Positions 1 to 10,880 of a stretch of 37,077 bases of DNA are shown here, piece after piece. Position numbers and translations under genes: made by a program. Each line of letters starts with the position of its first letter. The first letter of the stretch is position 1. Where the stretch lies: the NCBI GenBank assembly GCA_051453625.1, contig JBOZIK010000001.1:273243200-273280276 (forward strand), given 5' to 3'. The stretch comes from Welwitschia mirabilis (lineage: Eukaryota > Gnetophyta > Gnetopsida > Welwitschiales). The notes beneath the pieces were generated by a model. The model made no database searches and had not been told where the DNA came from. It was given only the letters and a program-made list of their open reading frames with translations.

Positions 1-109
1 AGACATTATCATTTCATAGATTAAATCAAGACTTATCTCATTCTTCCTTCCTTATATATAAACTCGACCTTCCTCTTCTATCAGTTGGTATTTTAATCAA
101 GTTATCACA
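1..109 (+). mobile_element. 3' end of a plus-strand LTR (partial)
   Basis: The segment ends in TTATCACA, four bases before a tRNA-Met-type primer binding site, which is how the 3' end of a plant 5' LTR looks. A TATA-like stretch (ttatatataaa, about 51-61) lies in a pyrimidine-rich context, as expected of LTR promoter and R sequence. The rest of the LTR is off the left edge, so its length and family cannot be judged. The downstream body of this element is not visible, because L1-type sequence begins within about 60 bases. Inference from the PBS and TATA arrangement only. Confidence 0.4.
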
Positions 110-112
110 TTT

Positions 113-126
113 TGGTATCAGAGTGA
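113..126 (+). other. primer binding site (tRNA-iMet type)
   Basis: TGGTATCAGAGTGA matches the usual plant LTR-retrotransposon site complementary to the 3' end of initiator tRNA-Met (TGGTATCAGAGC). It lies four bases after a CA-ending sequence. It is the least decayed PBS in the window. Confidence 0.55.
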
Positions 127-199
127 TAAAGTAAGTCTTGAAGTTTCAACTTAAATTTTAGGGTATTACATGATCCTTAGCAATAAGCCTCCTTATTAT

Positions 200-470
200 A
201 TTATCTACCCTATGTTGGTTAGCCTACTAGGAGAAAAATGTGTTGTTCCTCTCCCCTTCTTTAAGTCACTTAATCCTAGATCTCTTCCTCCAATAATTTT
301 CCAAGTCTACATTTATTTCTTGAAGTTTCATAAGGCATCTATATTCATTATTATGAAGATAGTCCTAGTCTCCTTTACTTTTTTATTCAGCTTGAATTTT
401 TGTAACTTCTCCTTTAGCTCCTTTTTAGATTTAAATCTCTTCTTGTTCTTCCTTCTTTAGTCCTTGCTTT
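200..470 (-). pseudogene. LINE endonuclease-RT linker fragment
   Basis: The minus strand around 279-306 reads ENYWRKRSRIK, then a stop, then LKEGERNNTFF. This is the conserved plant L1 block 'E..WRQRSR..WLKEGDRNT.FFH' just before the reverse transcriptase domain. The stop stands where Trp is usual, as a TGG-to-TGA or TAG change would give. Lysine-rich helix-like sequence (ELKEKLQKFKLNKK) precedes it. The plus-strand reading frame at 170-460 is only the antisense of this block. Confidence 0.65.
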
Positions 471-599
471 ATGACTTTAGTGTGTTTAAGCCTTTATTAA
501 AAAAAGTAAGAGAGAGGATAACATCATATTGATTTCAAATATTCTCAACTAGGATTTTGGTCTCTTTCTTTATAATCCAATATCACTCCATTTGAAATA

Positions 600-1275
600 A
601 GACTTTGGGAGGTGTTATTGCCTTTATTCTAAATTTAATTGGTTGGTGGTCTGAGGCCATTTCATTTAGACCTCATTCTTTAATTAGTAATTTTACTATG
701 TTCATTTTAGCCATAATTTGATCTATCTTGGACATTACCTACTTACCTCTTATCCTCCTATTGAACCAACTGTATTTGCATCTTATAAGTGGTATATCTA
801 AGAGGACACTTTGCATTTTAAAATTTTTAAGAATTTTGTCCCTCTGCTATTCTAGTTTTTGCCCTCAGTTTTCTTCCATTAGTGAAGGGATTGTTTAAAA
901 TGCTTTATAACTAAATCATTTAGCCTTATCCATTACTAAACTCTAAAGGTCCTCCAACATGAAGGCTTTTATAGGTTGTTCTAATGACTATAAACATTTG
1001 TAATAATTTATAATTCTTCCTTCAAATAGATTATTAGATGACATTTATTGTTGTTGAATAGGTTTACGTCCTTTTTCATGAGGGTTATAATTCTTCCTAA
1101 ATTTCCTTATGTTTTAGAGGTGAAAATTCCTGATTACTACTAAAAGTTATTTAATTTCATGCTATCTTACATTTTCATCTCTTGCAAATAAACTAAATTA
1201 ATGTTAAATTTACTATTCAAACCTCTTAGGGTCTTTTTCTTATAGTAAGACCCTAATCTCCTATAATTCCAAATT
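600..1275 (-). pseudogene. LINE apurinic-like endonuclease, decayed
   Basis: At 1170-1270 the minus strand reads WNYRRLGSYYKKKTLRGLN and continues to NLVYLQEMKM. This is the first motif of the L1 endonuclease/exonuclease/phosphatase domain (WN.RGL...K...L......P.I..LQE.K), with the catalytic Asn and Glu visible. At 760-785 YSWFNRR is the 'W.NNR' block. At about 715-730 MSKIDQIMA matches 'RLDR'. At 641-658 ASDHQPIKF is the SDH motif near the C terminus. The enzyme would nick target DNA to prime reverse transcription. Stops and frame changes between the motifs, especially 800-1160, make it non-functional. Confidence 0.75.
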
Positions 1276-1689
1276 AGGCACTCCATTAGATTTGATTTCA
1301 CCCCTTTTTAGATGTTTCTTGATCATTTTTCAACATGTTTTTAATGGTTGTTTGGGAGTTGTTAGCCATATTTTTTGTAGTTTTCCTCTTCTAGAGTGTT
1401 TTGTTGCTAGGTCTTTTCTTAATTTAAGTTTTAATATTACTTGACTCATTTGTATTTATTTGATCATGAGATTGATTATTGTTTTTAGGATCTTTCTCCA
1501 TTAGGTGTTGAAAGGAATTATATTTTCTATTTTTTCCCTTCTTTTTTTGGGGGAAAAGACCATTATATTCTTTATTATTTTATCTTTCTTTTATTGATGC
1601 GAGCATTCATTCTAATTATGTCTTCTCTTTCCACAAAAGGATCATATTTACTTTTGTTTTTTATTAATATAAACTGTCTTTTTATTCAT

Positions 1690-2140
1690 TCATACTTTTT
1701 TTTGGAATTTTCTTCCATAGTGGATACATATATTCTTTATATTTGCATATCTTCTTAGGGCATGCCTAGTCTTTTCACAAGTCTCACATGTAACTGAGAG
1801 GTTCTCATAAGTGACTTTTAGGTCACACATACTCCATTTAGATTTAAATTTTATAGATAAAATCTTCTTTATTTCTTCAATGCTAATTGAAATGTAAAAT
1901 CTTACTAACACTAACATCATTTCTTTTATAATAATTCTAACTAGTTTTATTATCTCTTAAACTAAGAAGTAATTTTCTTTAGAAGTTCTTTATCATATAA
2001 ATCTAGGGAAAACTTGTATATATGAAGTCATATAGGAACTTTTTGAATATATTTGAGTCTGTTTGTGCCCCTACCATTAATTTGACTAGGATTAATTCTC
2101 TTGTTTCAAAGAACCATGGTTTCCTAGTTATAACTTCATC
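1690..2140 (-). pseudogene. LINE ORF1 fragment, DUF4283-like with zinc knuckle
   Basis: The minus strand has an open 76-residue stretch (1690-1920) reading VTYENLSVTCETCEKTRHAL followed by RRYANIKNICIHYGRKF. It fits the plant LINE ORF1 pattern in which a 'V.YE.LP..C..CG..GH....CP' zinc knuckle follows a DUF4283 domain. One zinc-knuckle cysteine appears lost (tyrosine in RRYANI). Upstream, in shifted frames, PWFFETRELIL and a stretch resembling 'LP.dLYDKELLkKI' fit the DUF4283 core. ORF1 proteins bind the element RNA and act as chaperones in the LINE particle. Here it is a pseudogene, with stops and frameshifts upstream of the open stretch. A host zinc-knuckle gene is unlikely because the LINE endonuclease follows directly. 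Confidence 0.65.
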
Positions 2141-2689
2141 TTAATCCCATTTATTATCAAGTTAATAAAGAACTAATCCTTTTGGCATGGCTATTATCTC
2201 AACATTACTAATTCATATCCATTTAGTAGCTACCCATTCTCTAATAAAATTAAGTCTAGGCCTGGGGCCAGATGAAACAAACTTGTTGATCAAATTGTAT
2301 TAAAGTTTCTTTTCTATTTTAAAGCATGTCTCTTCATCTATGTTTAAAACTAAAGTTTTTTCTTTCTTAAATCCATTTTGATGGGAAGAGCATTGCATTT
2401 AGTCCTACTATAAAACAAGTCCAATGAAAAAAATAAAACTATGACTTACCTATTATCCAATTATATGGTGATTAATAATACTTTCCTCTATGCTAAGACC
2501 CTATGAAACTATAACTACCCTTGCTAACCTTTTGCTTCCTTAGCCCTAGCTTCCTCCTCCACTCCATCTTCCTTCAGGATTAACTAAAAAATATTAGTTC
2601 ATGCTTAAATTGCTTCGAGATCAAAAATTTTGAATCAATAATTATTAATCAAGATCTTAATTAGCCATTATAAGATACTAGGATATTTT

Positions 2690-3410
2690 TTAAGATTAAT
2701 TTAACCTTTGATGGATTACTATAGAAAAGTACAATGGTATTCAAAATATATTAAAACCATGTTGAATCTATCTAGAATTTTAGAATGTCAAGTAAGGTTA
2801 ATATAGATCTTATAAGGTTATTGTAGAGCATTAAGGTTCTATCTAGAAATAAGTTATACTTTATGAAACTACTATACTTTATGAAACTACTATAAGGCTT
2901 CAAAATTCTATATTACACTAGTTTAAATATCCTAAAGTTATCATAACATTTTAAGTTTCTATTTGAAATTAATCTAAACCCTATGAAGTTATTATAAGAT
3001 TCAAGGATTCTATCTAAAACTAGTGTAAACTTTATAAAGTTATTATAGAATAGTAATATTTTATTTAGATTTGATCTACATTTTATGGAGTTACTATAGA
3101 ATGTTAGATTTTTTTTAGGAATGATTTTAACCCTATGAAATTATTATAAAACATAAATGTTATTTTTAAAAAAATATTTTAATCTTATGAAATCACTATA
3201 GGATAATAGGTTTCTATCCAAGACTGATTTAGATCTTGTGAAATTATAAGATTACACTATGTTTTATTTAGAACTAATGTATACCATATGAATTTACTAT
3301 AAGAAATTAAGGTTCTATTTATAATTTATATAAACCATATGGAATACTTATATAATAACAGGATTCTATTTAAAAACTTATTGTAACTCTAGAAAAGTGA
3401 TTTATTTAAT
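2690..3410. repeat. degenerate ~51-bp tandem repeat
   Basis: The motif 'ACCCTATGAAATTACTATAAGA' (in variants), then 'GGTTCTATCTA', then 'AACTAGTTTA' recurs about every 50-52 bases for about 14 units. Examples begin near 2967, 3018, 3069, 3120, 3171, 3221, 3271 and 3320. Units differ at many positions, so the array is old. One unit carries an extra exact 18-bp tandem duplication (2855-2872 and 2873-2890). No coding content is seen. It starts about 100 bases above the apparent 5' end of the LINE. Confidence 0.75.
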
Positions 3411-4470
3411 ACTTAGAGAATTTTTATTCTAATCATTTTTTTAAACTATTAGTAGGAATTAAAGAGTTGAGAACTTCCATATTTACATGCTTAGTTAGTT
3501 TTCAAGAAGTTGATAATCCTTAGCTAATGTTTTAGTTAGAGAATATTCTCTTTGACTAATAAAAAATGATTATGAATGGTTAATTAGCTTATAAAAACTT
3601 ATTTAACTAATCCAAACTCTATAAAAAAAAGGAAAGAAATCCACTAATGAATATGAAATTTTGATAACACGTACATGAGTAATACAGGAAATATCATATC
3701 AATAATCACATCAATTTTCTTAACTAAAAAATGAGGGAGTGCATTATAAGAACTGGGTTAATTACACTGATGTTGGGACCTCTGAAAAGTGATTAAATTA
3801 AAAATTAAACTCTATCTTATGGTTTTTTATAAGAAGGTCCTAGAACTAGTTCATTCAAAATTATTTAAGAAGTAATAGAAGTTTTTATTAGTGTAAAATA
3901 AGAGGATCAAAGCTCCAAACAAAATAACTTTGATAGGATCTCAAGTTATCGAAGGCATCCAAATATGAACATGAGAATGTAAAGATTACATCTAAAGATC
4001 ACATGTAATAATAAGATATGATTGAGTAAAGAATTATATTTTTTAATGTCAAAAATGTTTACATTAAAATTTAATTAAAATCTCTTAAATTAATTAAAGA
4101 ATCATTGAATTATTATAGTTTTATAAAAAGCATTCTTAACTTATAGATATTAAAAATTTTAATTAGAGTACATATGTAGTAATAATTTTAATAGATGATA
4201 TAGGTGTTTAATGGAGAGTCCCTATTCAAGAATGAATGAGTTAATTAGTTAGCAAGAGTTTATAAAAGAGTTTCAAAAGAAATTAATTATTAACTAGTTT
4301 AATAATGACAAGAAAATGTAGTTCAAGTAGTTTTAATGAGGAAAGGAAGCCTAGATGAAGACTTTATGGAATTTACAAGTTAGTTAAGTATTAATAGTAG
4401 ATGAATTTAAAATAGTTAGTTAATAAATTCATATAAAATATATCATCAAGATTAAGAAACATGATCTATC
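3411..4470. other. no recognisable feature
   Basis: AT-rich sequence with no long reading frame and no motif I recognise on either strand. It is the left flank of the copia insertion and should continue into the sequence right of 13133. Confidence 0.5.
4466..4470. repeat. target-site duplication, left copy (ctatc)
   Basis: Pairs with ctatt at 13129-13133, four of five bases the same. The mismatch is a C-to-T change, the commonest kind of change in this window. Confidence 0.6.
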
Positions 4471-4641
4471 TACTAGGATACAAGAGTACCAAAAATTGAG
4501 AGCACAAGATTTCTAAATCATAAATTTTTATTTATCTTTCTTTACTTATTTCAATAAAGAGTTTACTTTAATAAATAAGCATGCCACTAGGGTTTTTATG
4601 AATCCCTAGGTATGGGATGATGGTGTGTACCATACTTAGCA
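4471..4641 (-). repeat. copia 3' LTR
   Basis: 171 bases that align end to end with 12960-13128. The best-conserved core is 'aaatcataaatttttatttct'-like, at about 4516 and 12997. On the minus strand it begins TG at 4641-4640; the end should be CA but reads TA here (plus-strand TA at 4471-4472). By hand alignment about a quarter of positions differ from the other LTR, so the insertion is old. Confidence 0.8.
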
Positions 4642-4660
4642 ATCCCCCCCTCAATGTGGG
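4642..4660 (-). other. copia polypurine tract
   Basis: On the minus strand CACATTGAGGGGGGGAT stands immediately before the TG of the 3' LTR. The seven Gs are conspicuous in such AT-rich sequence. This is the site where plus-strand DNA synthesis is primed. Confidence 0.75.
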
Positions 4661-5099
4661 AGTATGCTCTCTTCCAAGGAGAAAATAAAGTACCTATTTA
4701 GAATGTAGCCTTCAATAAAAATTCTAAAAAGGAGTTACCATGTGAGGAAATTACTTCATAAAAGACTTAGTTAATTTACTACTACACATTCCATAGCATA
4801 TACACTTATTATGTACATTACACATCCTTTAATTCTAGGCTAAAACATGTACCACACATTCCACAGTACTAGGTCATATCTGTACTAAACATCCCATAGT
4901 ACTAGGATTAGGTATGACTTTAATTAGAGACTCATAAGTTAAATAAAGCTCATGATGTATAAGAAAGAAATAAGCTTGACTCAACTCAACATCAATCCAA
5001 AGAAATAAGTTTTACTTAACTCATAATCAATCCAATCTTATATTGAAAATACTAGAACTTCTCTTGATTAGATATATTTCTTTAAGTAATAGGTATTTG

Positions 5100-8000
5100 T
5101 TCAATGTTTTGATGATGTACTAGCATAATAACTTCATGTTGTATAAGTTCTTTAACTTTATGAATTAACTCTCATGTATTATTTTCTACAAACTCATAGT
5201 ATTCTTTCATTATGATTTAGACTGACTAATTGTATAGAATGATGTCTTTCAAAGAAGCTGATTTATCATCAAAAGTTAGACAAAGCTCATCATCATTAAC
5301 ATCATGAGATGTATGTAAACCATGTCTAGTTCCAATTTTACTCTTTTTGTCATTATAAAAATCTTAGAAAGTAGATTATAACCATTCACTTTGATGTCAT
5401 ATATGAGTAGTCTTAGCTTTTTTTATTAAAAATTTTTTCAATTGCTACTGAAACTATGATTAAGTGTGCTTAGAGCATAAAGTTGCTAAATTCTTATAGG
5501 TTGCAAAGAATTCATACTAATAGAATGAACTAGAGTAGGTCTAGTATCTTCATATCCCTGTTAGCAATAGGACATTAAGCATCCAATATGATTATTGGGT
5601 TAGAGAAATGATGAAGTTTTAAAGACTAAGATGAAAATCATTATTTGAAGTCTCTAAAAAGAGGACGTTATGAGAAACAATGATCTTATAGTTCTTTGAA
5701 AGATAAACTTGATAATCCTTTTGGTTGGTTGGATATCCCATAAAAATATCACTATCAGCATGTGTTCCAAATTTTTCATGATGTTTACATAAAATATGGG
5801 CATAGCACTTGCAATCAAATACACAAAATTGGTATAACTTCAGCCTGTACTCATACCACTTCTCAGTTAGAGATACTCCTTTTTTAGTATGTTAACTATA
5901 TAGTTATTAAAATGCATATCAATATTCACTACTTCATCCTAATTATAGTTCTTACAGTTACTAAAGTACATCATGAAACATACCACATCCATGATTATAT
6001 GATTAAATTACTCAGTAATGCTATTTTATTGAAGTATTCCAAGGTAGTTCTTCAAATAATGAATTTGTTTAAAAGCAAGATAGTTCTTAAACTTGCTAGA
6101 TGTATATTCATCACCATCATTTGAGTGAAAGCTCTTAATCTGATAATTGGCTTACCTCTGATTTTGAACTTTTTGAAAATGTTTAATGTTCAAGATTTGG
6201 AGTAAGTGAAATATACCCAAGTTATTTTGGAATATTCATTAATAAAAGATATAAAATAATAAAATCCTTAGTGAGTATACACTGACACAGCTTCACATAG
6301 ATCACTATGAATAAGAAAAAGCTTGTAATTGGCATGCCACTTACTTAGTGAAAATAATTGTCTAGGTATTTTGCCCATAATACATGCTTCATACTAAGGA
6401 AAATTCCATGTAATGGATGGAAGAAACTATAGTCATTCTCATTCATCACATTCATTGTAAAAGAAGTAGGATGTCCTATTTGAGTATGTCATAGTAGCAA
6501 GAAAGAGTTTCCATCTTGGAAATTTGTGTAAGTAATCTCTCACATTTTGACATAATATTGAAGATAAATAAGATTTCCATCCATGCATCCTTTCATAATC
6601 ATTTATTAATTGCTATTACAATTTTCTACTAAGTACTTGATCATAGAGATTGAGAGATCTTCTCAAACCAGAGTGAAAAGTGATAAAAGATGTAACCTTA
6701 AAGAAGGCACATATAGAATAGTAGAAAGAATCTATGAAGAGAGAAATGTCAAGTTAAGGATAATTGAAACATAGTTTTTCATTAGAACTATAGTTCTATC
6801 TACCAAATTAACCTAACTTTGTACATGAACGAAGTCATCATAATAGGAACACTGATAAGTCATGTGACAAGTAGCACCTTGTGTTAAGAATTTAAGTTCC
6901 ATCATAAGGTACTCATACCAGTAAAGTTAGAATTGTAAAAAGCTAAATTTGAGCCAAGAGTTTTATCATGAAAGGACTCAGATTCTTTAATAACTACATT
7001 AGCCTTAGGTATAGATTTAATCTTATCCCAAGGTATCCAACAGAAGTCTATAGTATAACCTTGTCTTTCACATCATAGAAACTAATACTTATTTTACTTC
7101 TTTGGAGTAGTAGTATATTGAACTTGCTTTTTTTTCAGCTAAGTTTGATTAGGATTCTTAGTTGGTTATTTTTGTGGATCCTTATCCTTTTTATGATGTA
7201 ATGTCTTTAATAGCTAAGGATTATTAGAATACTACTTATGTTTAGAAAGAGATCCATGAGAATGAGAAACTTTNNNNNNNNNNNNNNNNNNNNNNNNNNN
7301 NNNNNNNNNNNNNNNNNNNNNNNNNNNNNNNNNNNNNNNNNNNNNNNNNNNNNNNNNNNNNNNNNNNNNNNNNNNNNNNNNNNNNNNNNNNNNNNNNNNN
7401 NNNNNNNNNNNNNNNNNNNNNNNNNNNNNNNNNNNNNNNNNNNNNNNNNNNNNNNNNNNNNNNNNNNNNNNNNNNNNNNNNNNNNNNNNNNNNNNNNNNN
7501 NNNNNNNNNNNNNNNNNNNNNNNNNNNNNNNNNNNNNNNNNNNNNNNNNNNNNNNNNNNNNNNNNNNNNNNNNNNNNNNNNNNNNNNNNNNNNNNNNNNN
7601 NNNNNNNNNNNNNNNNNNNNNNNNNNNNNNNNNNNNNNNNNNNNNNNNNNNNNNNNNNNNNNNNNNNNNNNNNNNNNNNNNNNNNNNNNNNNNNNNNNNN
7701 NNNNNNNNNNNNNNNNNNNNNNNNNNNNNNNNNNNNNNNNNNNNNNNNNNNNNNNNNNNNNNNNNNNNNNNNNNNNNNNNNNNNNNNNNNNNNNNNNNNN
7801 NNNNNNNNNNNNNNNNNNNNNNNNNNNNNNNNNNNNNNNNNNNNNNNNNNNNNNNNNNNNNNNNNNNNNNNNNNNNNNNNNNNNNNNNNNNNNNNNNNNN
7901 NNNNNNNNNNNNNNNNNNNNNNNTCTATAAAAAGGGAATACTTACTAAGCATGTCAAAGTTTATATTATATAGCCTCTTACTTCCTTGAAGAGATAGAAT

Positions 8001-8551
8001 GTATCTCTAAAGAGATGAATCCTTCAAATAGCAATGAACGAAGTTGATGTAATGAATGTTAACTCTATCTATTGGATTTATCTTAGTAACCTTTGCTTTA
8101 ATATCCATCATTTAAGCTATGAGCTGATACATTTTACCCATTTTATAATAAAGGTTATTCATGTTTGAGATAATATTTATTAGTTTTAAATCATTCTTTA
8201 CATAAAATGTGTCACACAAAGTAGAATAGTTGACATAACTAAACTTTTTTCTGTCAACTGAATTTTCATGTGAAGTGGCTATTGGTTTTTACATTATCTC
8301 TATGAGCTTATAATTAATGGCTTATTATGCATCTTTTTAATCTAAATTTTGAAGACGAACATGCACTTTTTGAAAAAATCTTTATTAGATCAATAAATAT
8401 ACATGGTATACATGAAGTCCTTATTCCAATTCTTTCAACTCTGATCATCATGTAAGATCATCCTAAGGTTGGCCATTATTCTAGTAGTCAATACAAGTGT
8501 GAAGATCTCTGATAAAATTTGGAATTTGCCTTTCAATGATGAACTAGCCAT
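5100..8551 (-). pseudogene. copia gag-pol polyprotein, decayed and truncated
   Basis: The start is the ATG at 8551, reading MASSSLKGKF, a typical copia gag start. At 6859-6885 the protease block reads TQGATCHMTYQCSY (usual: D.GAT.HMT), so the catalytic Asp is lost in that frame; VPSLRLHLLSL follows. Integrase motifs follow: HSDLCEAVS (about 6290-6310), YSKITWVYF (about 6210-6235), NGDEYTSSKF (6088-6120) and TIMDVV-like near 5985. FMGYPTNQKDYQVY (5710-5752) is the typical end of copia integrase, followed by SHNVLFLE. At about 5160-5250 a remnant resembling the RT start ('EAM..EY.....NNTWELV') is seen. Nothing matching the RT active site or RNase H follows before the LTR. A 650-base gap (7274-7923) hides the gag zinc knuckle. 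Many stops are explained by C-to-T or G-to-A changes. Confidence 0.8.
7274..7923. other. assembly gap (650 N)
   Basis: Unknown sequence inside the copia gag region. Reading frames drawn through it are meaningless. Confidence 0.99.
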
Positions 8552-10880
8552 AATAAATGTTAAAAAGAAATAGAGGGAGGATTTGAAAAATTATGAGGTA
8601 AAGTTAAATTTCAAAGGGATCTTGCTTACATCCACTACCAAAAAAATTGTCAAAATCCAAAAGAAGGAAGAAATAGGAAAAATCAAAGAAAATGGTATAG
8701 TGACCTAAAAAGGAATCTTACTTTTACTTACAAGTTTAACTAATCTATTTAAGTCATAATGCAACAAAGAATATGAAGTCATGAAAGAGAGGTAAAGTTA
8801 CATTAGAAGGGAAAGAATACCAAACATTTAAGTGATCTCTCTATACAACAAAGTGGAACAACCAAGATAAACCCATTTTTAAATAGAAAAAAAAACAATA
8901 TGCACACAAACAAGTAAGGTATATTAATAAACATTTCTAGTGTAAGTAAGATAAATTTTAATATAAAAGAGGTCTAATTTTATTATTAGATGATGAAAAT
9001 GAAAAATTTTCAATTTTAGAGTCTGCTTCTAAATCTAAACAGTAATCGTTTCTTCTTCAAGGATGGTATCCATCTCCTCTAAAGGAGTAAAAAAATAAAA
9101 ATATGAACCACTTAGGTAGGGCATCTAAGTCGTTGACTAGTTTTGATTACCTCAACTATATAACCCCCTTAAGAAAGAGTATCATGTTATTTTAATGACC
9201 TATTTATACTTTGGACTTGGTAAATTTTAAAATTGATTACAATTATAACTTCTTATCAAGTATATTATACCATAGTATCTTTAGCCTTTACCCAATATAT
9301 CCTTAATTACCAAGACATATATGGAAATCTAAATCTATGATGTTTCTACTTAAGAGAGACATGGCTACTCATATGGCCTTAAGACTATAATAAACTCAAA
9401 GGGCAATGTATCTAATATAGATATTTATCTAAGTAAGGCTTTTCATGCTTATCACTAATCAAGATTTATTACTAGTTGAAAACATGATGTGTTTAAGGGT
9501 GAATCTAACTTTCAATTTTAAATCATAATCATAAAAAATTAAATTTTAAATGTGTAAAATAGAAAAAGAAACAAAATACCAAAAAGAACACATGAGGATA
9601 GGGACTAATTTGATATAGTTAAGTTAAGTGAATCTTGTTCAACATTCAAAACTTAGCTTAATATATTTAAATCATAAAATAATTTTAAATAAGAACTTAA
9701 TCTATTTAAATCAAAAAAAATTTAATTTAAAGGAAAAAATCCAATCAAGTAATTCTTGATCCACATACCAAGATTAACTTGATAAGGGAAAAAAAGATTA
9801 AGGGCCTACAATTAGCAAAAAATTCCCAAAAACATTTGAAAAACATTAAAAAATGCTTAAAAGATTGAGTTTTAAGCTTGTAAATGTGAAAATTGATCAA
9901 AAAACTTAAAAAACTTGAAGAATATCTTAAAAAAGATAAAAAAATCCAAAAAATTCCAATGTGCATGAAATAGGGCTAATGGCTAAGTAATGGCTCAGCT
10001 AAATGCATCTGTGTGGGAATAAGAAATGCATGAGTAATAACTAAGCACTCTTACATGTGCATAGAAACTAATAAAAGCTAGTACAAAATTGAAAAATTTT
10101 ATTTTTAACTTGTTGGTGAATTATATCTGGAATAGCAATATAGTTAAAGTTTCTTAATGATAAGTGGTGATAACATAACTAGGCTAGTATAGGTGTTGAT
10201 CAAGTAGACAATGCATAAGATAGAGGTAGTTAGAAGGAGGAGATCAATAGTTAGAAATGGAGTAAGTTCAATGATAATTAGAAATGGCCATGATTAGTAA
10301 CACAAAAATAGCAGGTATGGTCTTAATAAAATCAAGAAGCTAAACAACATAAACATGATATTAGAAAATGCAAGGCATAGTGCTTAGTTGTCCCAATCAT
10401 AGAATGCATAACATATTAGCTAAGAGCATGGGCATGATGCTCTCAGGTAGGCATAGAGTAGTGGAGTTATAGGCAATTAGGTACAATCAAGAGAGGAGTA
10501 CATAGTACAATAAAGAGGACATTACCTCTGACTCATAGATAAAATAGGATAAAGCTCATAGATAATAGCTCAAGTGGGTGTAGTAGCAGATCAAATAGAA
10601 AGGCTAAGAGACAAGAGCATGGTAGCACATGCATAATGTTGATAAAGAAGTGAGAGATTATAATAGAATATTTTTATCAAATCATGCTCTATTTGGCTCT
10701 ACAAGAAAATATGCCTTTTGTTGAGGATGAGACTATAGCCTAATGATAATGCAAAGGCTTTAATGAACTAAATTTATCAAAAGGAGAACTTATTTTATGA
10801 TGTCATTGGCTTTTCAATGACAAGATTTTAAGTGGAAAGAGTTAGGTGGTTGATAAAATGCTAGAGGATTTAATGCAGCA
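8552..10880. other. copia leader and unassigned insert sequence
   Basis: From 8552 to about 8900 the minus strand is T-rich untranslated-looking sequence upstream of copia gag. From about 9000 to 10880 I see no coding motif. 9480-9960 is A-rich, and 10000-10700 is of mixed composition with more G than its neighbours. Part of it probably belongs to the same insertion as the plus-strand LTR copy that follows, but no boundary could be fixed. Confidence 0.4.

Larger units (their letters stand above)
175..2580 (-). mobile_element. L1-type LINE, 5' part, decayed
   Basis: On the minus strand the order is ORF1 with a zinc knuckle (about 2140 to 1690), the endonuclease start (about 1270), the endonuclease end (about 785 to 640), then the linker that precedes reverse transcriptase (about 460 to 215). 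This is the plant L1 order. Frames are interrupted by many stops and shifts. The reverse transcriptase and 3' end are not in the window: either they lie beyond position 1 or the element is broken at about 170, where PBS and LTR sequence begins. The 5' end is not defined; purine-rich sequence at 2540-2580 may be near it. No target-site duplication could be found. Confidence 0.75.

Noticed and set aside
170-460. 96-codon plus-strand reading frame rich in Phe and Leu
   Set aside because: Antisense of the lysine-rich LINE linker; hydrophobicity follows from reading A/G-rich sequence backwards.
7238-7952. Long frames on both strands across 7274-7923
   Set aside because: Almost all of the length is N.
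9745-9966. 73-residue minus-strand frame with Phe/Leu-rich product
   Set aside because: Produced by A-rich plus-strand repeats; no family resemblance.
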